In this document: positions 1 to 8,117 of the stretch, in pieces
How the letters are laid out: each line of letters starts with the position of its first letter
Numbering within the stretch: position 1 is the stretch's first letter
From: Sporosarcina beigongshangi
GTDB taxonomy: Bacteria > Actinomycetota > Actinomycetes > Actinomycetales > Micrococcaceae
Assembly (NCBI RefSeq): GCF_016820535.1
Contig: NZ_JADHDY010000003.1
Span: forward strand, 1-64,000
Length of the DNA: 64,000 bases
Direction of reading: 5' to 3'
Made by a program: the position numbers and the translations under genes
Notes under the pieces: model-generated
Databases searched by the model: none
Seen by the model: the letters and a program-made list of their open reading frames with translations, nothing else
What the model was told of the DNA's origin: nothing

Positions 1-274
1 CAGCCACACACCCGAACCAGAAACAAAACATTCCAGTCCACAACGATCAGCACCGGGGCAACTTTTCAATCTTACCCGCATAAAATCTCCGGAGTCAAAT
101 CCATAACTTCGACCGGCTCAAACTCTCATTTGAACACAATTCAACGGGCCTTTTTCGAGGCCATTGATTTGGTTTTGTCCGGATCTGAACGGTTCGTTCA
201 GCGGAGTACTAACTCTAGCACCTCCCTGCCGGGAACACCAAACGGAAGGGAGGTACCTCAAAACTACCCGTGTT
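1..274. other. gene-free left edge downstream of glgB
   Basis: I see no credible gene here; the open frames lack coding character and continue antisense into glgB. The first 200 bases are visibly poorer in G+C than the genes that follow. An inverted repeat (ACCTCCCT at 220-227, AGGGAGGT at 247-254) lies just beyond the glgB stop and could end the glgE-treS-mak-glgB transcript, but it has no T-run after it on the minus strand. Confidence 0.5.
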
Positions 275-2473
275 CTAGGGGTTTTTGTGTGCCAGATACA
301 GCGCCCCGAGGGGAGGAACCCGCAGGGTCACCGCGTGGTCCTGGCCATCCCAAGGGAGTTGCTTTGCGGTCAGTCCGCCGGTGTTTTTGACATCCGATCC
401 ACCGTACTCGGCAAGATCCGTGTTCAAGACCTCCTGCCACACCCCACCGGTGGGGACGCCGACGGTGAAATCCTCGTAGGCGACGCCGGCAAAATTGAAA
501 ACACACACGAGTGGATTGCCGGCCTTGTCCCACCTGATGAAGGAAAGCACGTTGTGGGCCGTGTCCCCGCCGTTGATCCAGGTGAAGCCCTCCGGCACAT
601 TGTCCAGCTCATAAAGCGCGGGAGTCTCGGCGTAGCGGAGATTTAGTTCCCGGACGAGCTGCTGGACGCCTACGTGGGCGGGGTTCTCCGTAAGCCACCA
701 GTCCAGGCCGTGCTGTTCGCTCCACTCCGCTTCCTGCCCGAACTCGCTTCCCATGAAGATCAGCTGCTTGCCCGGGTGAGCCCACTGGAATGCGAGGTAG
801 GCGCGCAGGTTGGCCAGTTGCTGCCACCGGTCACCCGGCATCTTGCGCAACAGGGAGCCCTTCCCGTGCACAACTTCATCATGGCTGATGGGCAGCAGGA
901 AGTTCTCGGTGAAGGCGTACACCAGCGAGAACGTGATTTGGTTATGGTGCCAGCCCCGGTTGACGGGGTCCTCCGCCATGTATTTGAGGGAGTCGTGCAT
1001 CCAGCCCATGTTCCACTTGATGCCAAACCCCAGCCCGCCACCGCTGGTGGGTGCGGTGACACCCGCAAACGCGGTGGATTCCTCGGCGATGGTGACAATT
1101 CCCGGGTTGCGCCGGTAGGCCGTGGCGTTCATTTCCTGCAGGAAGCCGATGGCCTCCAGGTTCTCTCGGCCGCCAAAGCGGTTGGGGCTCCAGGCGCCGT
1201 CCTCACGCGAATAGTCCAGGTACAGCATGGATGCCACGGCATCCACCCTCAGCCCGTCGATGTGGAACTCCTCGAACCAGTACAGCGCATTGGCGACCAG
1301 GAAGTTCCTCACCTCGTTGCGGCCGAAGTCAAAGATCAGTGTTCCCCAGTCGGGGTGCTCACCCAGCCGCGGATCGGCGTGTTCGTACTGGGCGCCGCCG
1401 TTGAACTTGGCCAGCGCCCACTCATCCTTGGGGAAGTGTGCGGGCACCCAGTCCATGATGACGCCGATCCCGGCCTGGTGCAGGGAGTCGACGAGGAAGC
1501 GGAAGTCGTCGGGGTGCCCGAACCTGGCGGTCGGGGCGTAGTAGGAGGTGACCTGGTAGCCCCAGGATCCGCCGAAGGGGTGCTCGGCCACAGGCATCAG
1601 CTCCACGTGGGTGAAGCCGAGCCATTGGGTGTACTCCACCAGTTCCTTGGCCAGGTCGCGGTAGCTGAGCTCGGGGCGCCAAGAACCCAGGTGCACCTCA
1701 TAGACGCTCATCGGAGCATTGTGCGGGTCCGTTGCCGCACGCCGGGCCATCCAGTCCTGGTCCTTGAAGGCGTATGAGGATTCCACCACTCTCGACGCCG
1801 TCAACGGCGGCACCTCGGTGCCTTGCGCCATGGGGTCGGCCTTCTGCAGCCATTGCCCCTGTTCGGTCAGGATCTCAAACTTGTAGCGCGCGCCGGCGTC
1901 CACGTCGGGGATGAACAGTTCCCAGATTCCGCTGCTGCCCAGGCTGCGCATGGCGTGCCCACGCCCGTCCCAGCCATTGAATTCACCGACTACCCGCACT
2001 GCCCGCACCGACGGAACCCAGACAGCAAAACTGACTCCGCCGACTTCGCCCAGCGAGGAGTGGTAGCGCTGCACATGCGCGCCAAGAACGGTCCACAAGG
2101 TCTCATGGCGGCCCTCGCCGATGAGGTGCAGGTCCACCTCACCGACCGTAGGCAGGTAGCGGTATGGATCGTCGGTGCGATGTGAGCCGTGGCCGTAGTC
2201 GACGTCAATCCTGTAGTCCGGGACGCGGCCGGCCTCGTCCACTGGAACCACGGCAACCCAGACTCCGCCGAACTCGTGGACCATGGGAAATACTCCGGCA
2301 CCGGTCTTCACTGCCACGCCCGTGGCCAGGTGGCGGAGCGTGCGGACGGTGGCAAAATCCTCACCGACAAGGTGCGCACCCAGCACCGAATGCGGTGCGT
2401 AATAGCTTCCAGCTGAAATTTGCGCCAGGATTTCTTCGCTGACTGCCAGAGGGGCAATTTTCTTCAGTGCCAT
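275..2473 (-). CDS. glgB: 1,4-alpha-glucan branching enzyme GlgB
   Basis: GH13 branching enzyme of 732 aa that moves alpha-1,4 segments to 6-OH positions and makes the branches of glycogen-like glucan in the cytoplasm. Two N-terminal beta-sandwich (CBM48-type) regions cover roughly residues 1-260 and precede the catalytic barrel. The GLRVDA motif carries the nucleophile D411, IAEES carries the acid E464 (the 53-residue spacing equals that of E. coli GlgB) and SHDEV follows. The ATG at 2473 was chosen because AGGAAAG lies upstream and the start sits one base after the mak stop; a longer in-frame reading to 2818 only overlaps mak in another frame. It is the last gene of the glgE-treS-mak-glgB operon, where it branches the linear chains built by GlgE. 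Confidence 0.96.
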   Translation of the reverse strand: MALKKIAPLAVSEEILAQISAGSYYAPHSVLGAHLVGEDFATVRTLRHLATGVAVKTGAGVFPMVHEFGGVWVAVVPVDEAGRVPDYRIDVDYGHGSHRTDDPYRYLPTVGEVDLHLIGEGRHETLWTVLGAHVQRYHSSLGEVGGVSFAVWVPSVRAVRVVGEFNGWDGRGHAMRSLGSSGIWELFIPDVDAGARYKFEILTEQGQWLQKADPMAQGTEVPPLTASRVVESSYAFKDQDWMARRAATDPHNAPMSVYEVHLGSWRPELSYRDLAKELVEYTQWLGFTHVELMPVAEHPFGGSWGYQVTSYYAPTARFGHPDDFRFLVDSLHQAGIGVIMDWVPAHFPKDEWALAKFNGGAQYEHADPRLGEHPDWGTLIFDFGRNEVRNFLVANALYWFEEFHIDGLRVDAVASMLYLDYSREDGAWSPNRFGGRENLEAIGFLQEMNATAYRRNPGIVTIAEESTAFAGVTAPTSGGGLGFGIKWNMGWMHDSLKYMAEDPVNRGWHHNQITFSLVYAFTENFLLPISHDEVVHGKGSLLRKMPGDRWQQLANLRAYLAFQWAHPGKQLIFMGSEFGQEAEWSEQHGLDWWLTENPAHVGVQQLVRELNLRYAETPALYELDNVPEGFTWINGGDTAHNVLSFIRWDKAGNPLVCVFNFAGVAYEDFTVGVPTGGVWQEVLNTDLAEYGGSDVKNTGGLTAKQLPWDGQDHAVTLRVPPLGALYLAHKNP

Positions 2474-2474
2474 G

Positions 2475-4025
2475 TCACACCACTTTCCTAGAATGAAACA
2501 ACTCCCGCACCGCGTTGACCGGCACCCACACCCAAGCCGGCCTATTTTGCAATTCGTAAACCACCTCGTAGAGCGCCTTGTCCAGCCACAATGCCACGAA
2601 AAGGGGGTCGGTGCGTGAAATGCACGCTTGCATGACGTCCTCGTACCCCTCCATGAACGCCAGGGAACAGTTTTCGACCCATTCTGCGGCTGCGGCGCCG
2701 GGTCCGGATCCGGCATGCGCCTGTGCCGCCGCATAGTCAAAGGAGCGCAGCATGCCCGCAAGGTCACGCTGCACGACGTCCGGTCGGCCGCGTTCGGCCA
2801 GTGTGCGCAGGGGTTCACCTTCGAAGTCGAGGAAGTACCAGCCGCGGCCCGGTTCCTCCTCGCGGAACAGCAGCTGCCCCAGGTGCAGGTCGCCGTGGAT
2901 GCGCTGCAGCGGAGGCAGTGCCTTTATTTGGTTCAGTTGTGCCACAATTTCCCGCAACTGGTCTCCGTAGGGCCCGACGGCGGGGCCCGCGGCTTTCCAT
3001 GATTCCGCCAGGCGGGTGCCGATCGCACGAACGAAGCCCTCCACGGCGGCGGCATCTCCGGAACCTCCGGGCAGCCGCTCCCGCAGTGCCGCATGGAGCC
3101 TGGCCAGCTCAGCTCCCAGGGCCCGGGCATGTGGTGAAAAGTCAGTGCCCGAGCCTGCCTCCGCCAGGGCGAATGTCCAGCCGTCCACCGCCCCGTCAAG
3201 GAAGTCATGGACCACAAAAAGCGTTGCGCCTGCGCGCGTCCAGGTCGCCGCCGCCTGGAGTGCGGGCACATGGACGGGTCCTCCTGCGGCCAGGGCCCGG
3301 CCAACGTCGACCTCGGGATGCTGGCCCCGGTGCAGCACTCGGAAGAACTTGGCAATCAATTGTTTTCCGCCCACGTCGAAGATGACCGAGCTGTTGGACT
3401 GCTCGGATGTCACCAGCGCGGCGGAGCCGAGCTCCTCTCCCCCGTCCGGCTGCCAGGCGGGATGGCGCCACAGCTGTACGCCCGGCAGTCCGGTTGCACC
3501 AGCCGTGACAGACAGCCAGGCCTGTATGAAGCGGCGGTCGGCCAGCCCGTCGTAGACCCAGGCCCCGGCCCGGCCCGCATCCGGTGCCAGCTGGCCGATG
3601 CAGGCGGCGGAAGCCCCGTCTGTTGCGCCTGGGACTGGGGCCGAACCTGTCTCGGTTGCAGGGGAGGCTGCATCTGTCGGGGAGGCATCCGCGGCACCGG
3701 CACCGCTTGAGGCGCCTGCGGCAATCGAGCCACCATTATTTAGTACAGGCGCGCCATCTTGGACTAGGCTCAGGGGGATCTGGAGCAGAAGGCCGGAACC
3801 GGCGTCGTACGGGGAGGCGGTGGGCCCTCCCCGGCCGGGACTGGCACCCTCGGCAGGGGGAAATTCCACCGTGACCAGCAGGACCAGCAGCCGGACGTCG
3901 GGGGTGGGGGACGGCAGCTCGATGCGGCCGGCAACACCCAGCCGGGCGCCCCCGCTGCCCTTGCGCGGGTACCAGCGCTGGTGCGGCAACCAGTCCGCGA
4001 GGAGATCCAACAGCGTCGCCGCCAT
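2475..4025 (-). CDS. mak: maltokinase Mak (Pep2)
   Basis: Phosphorylates maltose with ATP to alpha-maltose-1-phosphate, the GlgE substrate. The 516-aa protein has the aminoglycoside-phosphotransferase-like kinase signature: HGDLHLGQ with H377 and the catalytic D379, then the metal-binding DFEGE around residue 400. The N-terminal cap begins with LADWLPHQRWYPRKG, typical of maltokinases. An Ala/Gly/Ser/Thr-rich stretch at about residues 100-135 makes it longer than the usual ~450 aa and looks like a disordered insertion. Its ATG shares one base with the treS stop (TGATG), which implies translational coupling; the glgB start follows one base after its own stop. In other actinobacteria Mak forms a complex with TreS, and this order fits that. 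Confidence 0.93.
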   Translation of the reverse strand: MAATLLDLLADWLPHQRWYPRKGSGGARLGVAGRIELPSPTPDVRLLVLLVTVEFPPAEGASPGRGGPTASPYDAGSGLLLQIPLSLVQDGAPVLNNGGSIAAGASSGAGAADASPTDAASPATETGSAPVPGATDGASAACIGQLAPDAGRAGAWVYDGLADRRFIQAWLSVTAGATGLPGVQLWRHPAWQPDGGEELGSAALVTSEQSNSSVIFDVGGKQLIAKFFRVLHRGQHPEVDVGRALAAGGPVHVPALQAAATWTRAGATLFVVHDFLDGAVDGWTFALAEAGSGTDFSPHARALGAELARLHAALRERLPGGSGDAAAVEGFVRAIGTRLAESWKAAGPAVGPYGDQLREIVAQLNQIKALPPLQRIHGDLHLGQLLFREEEPGRGWYFLDFEGEPLRTLAERGRPDVVQRDLAGMLRSFDYAAAQAHAGSGPGAAAAEWVENCSLAFMEGYEDVMQACISRTDPLFVALWLDKALYEVVYELQNRPAWVWVPVNAVRELFHSRKVV

Positions 4026-5812
4026 CAGTACCCGAACTCCGATCCGCCGACGACGGGCATCGCCTGGGTCTGTGTGGACAGGGCGTTGGAGGCCTGCGAG
4101 CGCACACGAAGCCAGAAGAAGTCGTACGATCCGAGGGTCAGGGTGAGCCGGCCGTCGTCGCCGATGCCGGGGAAGATGTCGGAGCCAAAAAGGTCGCGCA
4201 GCCCGCGCCCGGCGAGCGAGGGAAGGTGGACGGTGGCGGCGGACGGGTGCTGGGAGAGGTTGTAGACGCAGAGGATGGACTCGGCCGCCACGTCCTCGAC
4301 GTTTCCCACCGGCAGGACGCGTAGGAAGGCCAGGACGGCGTCGTGCGAGGTGGCGACATTCTTGTAGCGGCCCAGGCCAAAGGCAGGGTGGGCCCTGCGG
4401 ACGCTGAGGATCTGCTTGGTCCAGTGCAGCAGCGAGCTGCCGTGGGCCAACTGTGCCTCCACGTTGACGTGGTTGTAGTGGTAGACGAGCGACTGCACCA
4501 CGGGGAGGAAGAGCTTGCCGGGGTCTGCGCTGGAGAAGCCGGCGTTGCGATCCGGGTTCCACTGCATGGGGGTGCGGGAGGCGTCGCGGTCGTTGAGCCA
4601 AATGTTGTCGCCCATGCCGATCTCGTCCCCATAATAAAGGAAGGGGCTGCCGGGAAGGGCGAGCAGCAGCGCATTGATGAGCTCAATCTCGGCACGGGAG
4701 TTGTCAAGCAGGGGTGCCAGCCGCCGTCGGATGCCAATGTTGGCCTGCATGCGCGAGTCCGGGGCATACCAGCCCAGCATGGCCTCACGCTCGGTGGGCG
4801 TGACCATCTCCAGGGTGAGCTCATCATGGTTGCGCAGGAACGTCCCCCACTGGGCGCCGTGCGGAATGTCCGGGGTGGTGGCCAGCGTCTCGATGATGGG
4901 AGCGGCCTTCTGGTCGCGCAGCGCATAGTAGAGCCGGGGCATGATGGGGAAGTGGAAGGCCATGTGGCATTCGGGGGCTTCCTCCGTGCCGAAGTAGTCC
5001 ACCACCTCGTGCGGCATTTGGTTGGCCTCGGCGACAATGATGCGTCCGGGGAACTCCCTGTCCACCATGGCCCGGAGCTCCACGAGGAACTGGTGCGTTT
5101 CCGGCAGGTTCTCGCAGTTGGTCCCGTCCTCGGCGTACAGGTACGGGATGGCGTCGGCGCGGAAGCCGTCGATCCCCTGGGCGAGCCAGAAGCGGGCCAC
5201 GTCGAGGACGGCCTCGCACACGGCCGGGTTGCGGAAGTTCAGGTCCGGCTGGTGGCTGAAGAAGCGGTGCCAGAAGAACTGGCGGCGGATGGGGTCAAAG
5301 GTCCAGTTGGACTCCTCCGTGTCCAAGAAGATGATGCGCGCGTCCTGGTAGAGGTCAGTGGTATCGCTCCACATGTAAAAGTCGCCGAAGGGACCCTCGG
5401 GATCTTCCCGGGAGGCCTTGAACCACTCGTGTTCATCCGAGGTGTGGTTCACGGGCAGGTCAATGATGATCCGCATGCCGCGCTCGTGGACCTGCGTGAC
5501 GAGCGACTTGAAGTTGCTCAGCGTGCCGTAGCTGTCCATGACGGCGTTGAAGTCCCGGACGTCGTAGCCGCCGTCGCGCAGGGGCGAGTCAAAGAAGGGC
5601 GGCAGCCACAGGCAGTCGATGCCCAGCCACTGCAGGTAGTCCAGCCTGGCGATCAGCCCGGAGAAGTCCCCGGTCCCGTCCCCGTTGGCGTCGGCGAAGC
5701 TCTGGACCAGGACCTCATAGAAAACGGCCTTCCGGTACCAGTGCGGGTCATGTGCCACGCCGGGCGCATTCAGGTTGAACTGCGGTGCACTGTTGCCGAA
5801 TGCGAAGGCCAT
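4025..5812 (-). CDS. treS: trehalose synthase TreS (maltose alpha-D-glucosyltransferase)
   Basis: GH13 enzyme of 595 aa that interconverts trehalose and maltose and feeds maltose to Mak. Visible motifs are HDPHWYRKAVFYEV near the N-terminus, DLPVNHTSDEH, GFRADAIPYL with the nucleophile D220, VAEANQ with the acid, and RNHDELTLE. The match to TreS rather than to an oligo-1,6-glucosidase rests on the GTNCENLPETH stretch and the short N-terminus. There is no C-terminal kinase fusion: mak is a separate overlapping gene. The start lies four bases after the glgE stop, so the two are co-transcribed. Confidence 0.95.
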   Translation of the reverse strand: MAFAFGNSAPQFNLNAPGVAHDPHWYRKAVFYEVLVQSFADANGDGTGDFSGLIARLDYLQWLGIDCLWLPPFFDSPLRDGGYDVRDFNAVMDSYGTLSNFKSLVTQVHERGMRIIIDLPVNHTSDEHEWFKASREDPEGPFGDFYMWSDTTDLYQDARIIFLDTEESNWTFDPIRRQFFWHRFFSHQPDLNFRNPAVCEAVLDVARFWLAQGIDGFRADAIPYLYAEDGTNCENLPETHQFLVELRAMVDREFPGRIIVAEANQMPHEVVDYFGTEEAPECHMAFHFPIMPRLYYALRDQKAAPIIETLATTPDIPHGAQWGTFLRNHDELTLEMVTPTEREAMLGWYAPDSRMQANIGIRRRLAPLLDNSRAEIELINALLLALPGSPFLYYGDEIGMGDNIWLNDRDASRTPMQWNPDRNAGFSSADPGKLFLPVVQSLVYHYNHVNVEAQLAHGSSLLHWTKQILSVRRAHPAFGLGRYKNVATSHDAVLAFLRVLPVGNVEDVAAESILCVYNLSQHPSAATVHLPSLAGRGLRDLFGSDIFPGIGDDGRLTLTLGSYDFFWLRVRSQASNALSTQTQAMPVVGGSEFGY

Positions 5813-5816
5813 CTCA

Positions 5817-7964
5817 TCAACGCCTGATGTGCAGGATGTGGGCCGGTTCCATGTGCGCGTCCAGCCGGAAGTAGTTCTTCTTGCCCCAGTTCCAGGTGGC
5901 CCCTGTCACGAGGTCGTCCACCAGGAACGTGCCGTCGGCGGACAGTCCGTCCAGGTGGAGGGCATCGAGGTCCAAGGTGACTTCACCCTCCCGCATGCTG
6001 TGCGGGTCCACGTTGATGACGACGATGATGGTGTCCTTGCGCGCCGGTTCGGTGTCCGTGGCGGCAACATCCTTGTGCTTGCTGAACACAAGCGTGGCGT
6101 CGTCCGAGCTTTCGTGCAGGCTCAAGTTCTGCAGGTCCAGCAGGGCCGGGTGGGCGCGGCGGATCGTGTTCAGCAGCGTGACGAAGGGCGCCAGGGACTT
6201 CCCTGCAGCCTCAGCGGCGGCGAAGTCGCGGTCCTTGTATTCGTATTTCTCGTTGTCGATGTTCTCCTCGGAACCCGGCCGGGCCACGTGTTCGAAGAGC
6301 TCGTACCCGGCGTACATGCCCCACAGCGGGCTGGACATGGCGGCCAGGATGGCGCGGATCTTGAACGCCGCCGGCCCGCCGTACTGCAGGTACTCGGTGA
6401 GGATGTCCGGGGTGTTGACGAAGAAGTTGGGGCGGAAGTAGCCGGCGGATTCCCGGCTGACGTGCACCAGGTATTCCTCCAGCTCCTCCTTGGTGTTGCG
6501 CCACGTGAAGTAGCTGTACGACTGCTGGAATCCCGCACGTCCCAGGGCGGCCATCATGGCGGGCCGGGTGAACGCTTCGGCGAGGAAAACGACGTCGGGC
6601 CTCTCTGCATTCACGGTGCCGATGAGCCACTCCCAGAACCAGACGGGCTTGGTGTGCGGGTTGTCCACACGGAAGATCCGCACACCGCGCTCAATCCACA
6701 GGCGCACAATGCGCAGGATTTCGGTGCTGAGCCCGGCGGGGTCGTTGTCGAAGTTCAGCGGGTAGATGTCCTGGTACTTTTTAGGCGGGTTCTCGGCGTA
6801 GGCGATGGTGCCGTCCACGCGCGTGGTGAACCATTCCGGGTGTTTGGTGGCCCAGGGGTGGTCGGGTGCGCACTGCAGCGCCAGGTCTAGCGCCACCTCC
6901 AGCTCGAGGTCATTGGCTGCATGCACGAATGCCGCGAAATCCGCCTCCGTGCCCAGGTCCGGGTGGATGGCGTCATGCCCACCCGCCGCCGAACCGATGG
7001 CCCACGGCGACCCCGGATCGGACGGCCCCGCCACGAGCGAATTGTTGGGGCCCTTGCGGTTGATGGTGCCGATCGGGTGGATGGGCGGCAGGTAGACCAC
7101 ATCAAAGCCCATCGCGGCCACGGCCGGCAGCCGGTGGGCGGCCGTGCGGAAATTGCCGCTGGTCCACTCCCCCGTCTCGGGATGCTTCCGGGCACCCTCC
7201 GACCGCGGGAAAAACTCATACCAGGCTCCTCGGCCGGCGGCGTCGCGCTCCACCATCAGTGGGTACTTTTCGCTGCGGGTCACCAGGTCCCGGAGCGGAT
7301 GGCGCACGACGGCGGCACGCACCTCCCGGCTAGTGCCGGCGGCCAGGCGGTCGTTGGTGTTGAGGGACGTGTCCCCCAGTGTGCGCGCCGCCTGCCTGAA
7401 GATTTTTGCCTGCTCCGGGGCGGCTGCCTTGGCGTCCCTGGCCGCGTTGCCAAGCAGCAGCGCGCCTTCGGCGAGCATGACCTCCACGTCCACGCCGGCA
7501 TTGATCTTGACCTGGGCGTTGTGGGCCCAGGTGGCGTACAGGTCGGTCCAGCCTTCCACGGCAAAGCTCCAGCCGCCCTCCGTTGCGGGGGTCAGCACAC
7601 CTTCCCAGGCGTCCGTGCCCTTGGCGCCCGGTGCCATGGCTGCGCGCTGCGCCTCGGAGCCGTCGGGGGCGAACAGGATGGCCGTTGCGCCCAGGATGTC
7701 GTGGCCGTCGCGGAACACCACGGCGCTGACGCGCACGTCGGCGCCGCGGATCCCCTTGGCCGGGAAGGAACCGCCCTCAATGACGGGCTGGACATTGGTG
7801 ACCGGGATCCGGCCAAAGCGCAGGCCCTCGCGGGGGTCTGCGGCCGGCACAGCGGAGGGCGGGACAGGCGCCGTCGTTCCCGGCCTGGAAACAGCGCCAA
7901 CCTCGGAAGCGGTGGCCGGGGCTGCGGCGGCGGGCACTTTGGGCGAAGGCTGGGATGTACTCAC
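5817..7964 (-). CDS. glgE: alpha-1,4-glucan:maltose-1-phosphate maltosyltransferase GlgE
   Basis: GH13_3 enzyme of 715 aa that transfers maltosyl units from maltose-1-phosphate to the non-reducing end of alpha-1,4-glucan. FRVDNPHTKP contains the nucleophile D434 and LAEAFTRP the acid E463; the 29-residue spacing matches characterised GlgE proteins (D394/E423 in Streptomyces). YLPPIHPIG and the KEL-type GlgE catalytic core are present. The first ~45 residues are Ala/Pro/Ser-rich and probably disordered. It starts with GTG seven bases after a -10-like TAACGT (7972-7977), with TTAGCA 18 bp further upstream, so the operon promoter probably gives a leaderless transcript. First gene of the operon. 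Confidence 0.96.
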   Translation of the reverse strand: MSTSQPSPKVPAAAAPATASEVGAVSRPGTTAPVPPSAVPAADPREGLRFGRIPVTNVQPVIEGGSFPAKGIRGADVRVSAVVFRDGHDILGATAILFAPDGSEAQRAAMAPGAKGTDAWEGVLTPATEGGWSFAVEGWTDLYATWAHNAQVKINAGVDVEVMLAEGALLLGNAARDAKAAAPEQAKIFRQAARTLGDTSLNTNDRLAAGTSREVRAAVVRHPLRDLVTRSEKYPLMVERDAAGRGAWYEFFPRSEGARKHPETGEWTSGNFRTAAHRLPAVAAMGFDVVYLPPIHPIGTINRKGPNNSLVAGPSDPGSPWAIGSAAGGHDAIHPDLGTEADFAAFVHAANDLELEVALDLALQCAPDHPWATKHPEWFTTRVDGTIAYAENPPKKYQDIYPLNFDNDPAGLSTEILRIVRLWIERGVRIFRVDNPHTKPVWFWEWLIGTVNAERPDVVFLAEAFTRPAMMAALGRAGFQQSYSYFTWRNTKEELEEYLVHVSRESAGYFRPNFFVNTPDILTEYLQYGGPAAFKIRAILAAMSSPLWGMYAGYELFEHVARPGSEENIDNEKYEYKDRDFAAAEAAGKSLAPFVTLLNTIRRAHPALLDLQNLSLHESSDDATLVFSKHKDVAATDTEPARKDTIIVVINVDPHSMREGEVTLDLDALHLDGLSADGTFLVDDLVTGATWNWGKKNYFRLDAHMEPAHILHIRR

Positions 7965-8117
7965 AATCTAGACGTTAGCGACTCCTCGCCCGGATTGCTA
8001 AGGTTTGCGTCGATTATGGCGCGGCGGCGCGTCGCGGATGACAGGCGGCGCGTAACAAGCGCCCAATTTGTCACAGCTTCTGACGAGTCCGGGCGGCGGT
8101 GGGCTAGTGTGACCGGC
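7965..8117. promoter_or_regulatory. divergent glgE/glgP promoter region with two leaderless-type promoters
   Basis: On the minus strand TTAGCA (7996-8001) and TAACGT (7972-7977) are 18 bp apart, and TAACGT ends seven bases before the glgE GTG. On the plus strand TAGTGT (8105-8110) ends seven bases before the glgP ATG; its -35 element (CTGACG, 8080-8085) is weak. Neither gene has a Shine-Dalgarno sequence. This short region probably controls glucan synthesis and glucan breakdown together. Confidence 0.55.

Noticed and set aside
164-646. 160-codon plus-strand open frame at the left edge
   Set aside because: Mostly antisense to the 3' end of glgB, with no family features.
2474-2818. N-terminal extension of GlgB by 115 residues
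   Set aside because: It overlaps mak in another frame, has a Cys/Arg-rich artificial composition, and a good Shine-Dalgarno precedes the ATG at 2473.
6921-8117. Extension of the glgP reading frame 400 codons upstream
   Set aside because: The extension is antisense to glgE, shows no family similarity, and the homologous start is the ATG at 8118 with a promoter box just before it.
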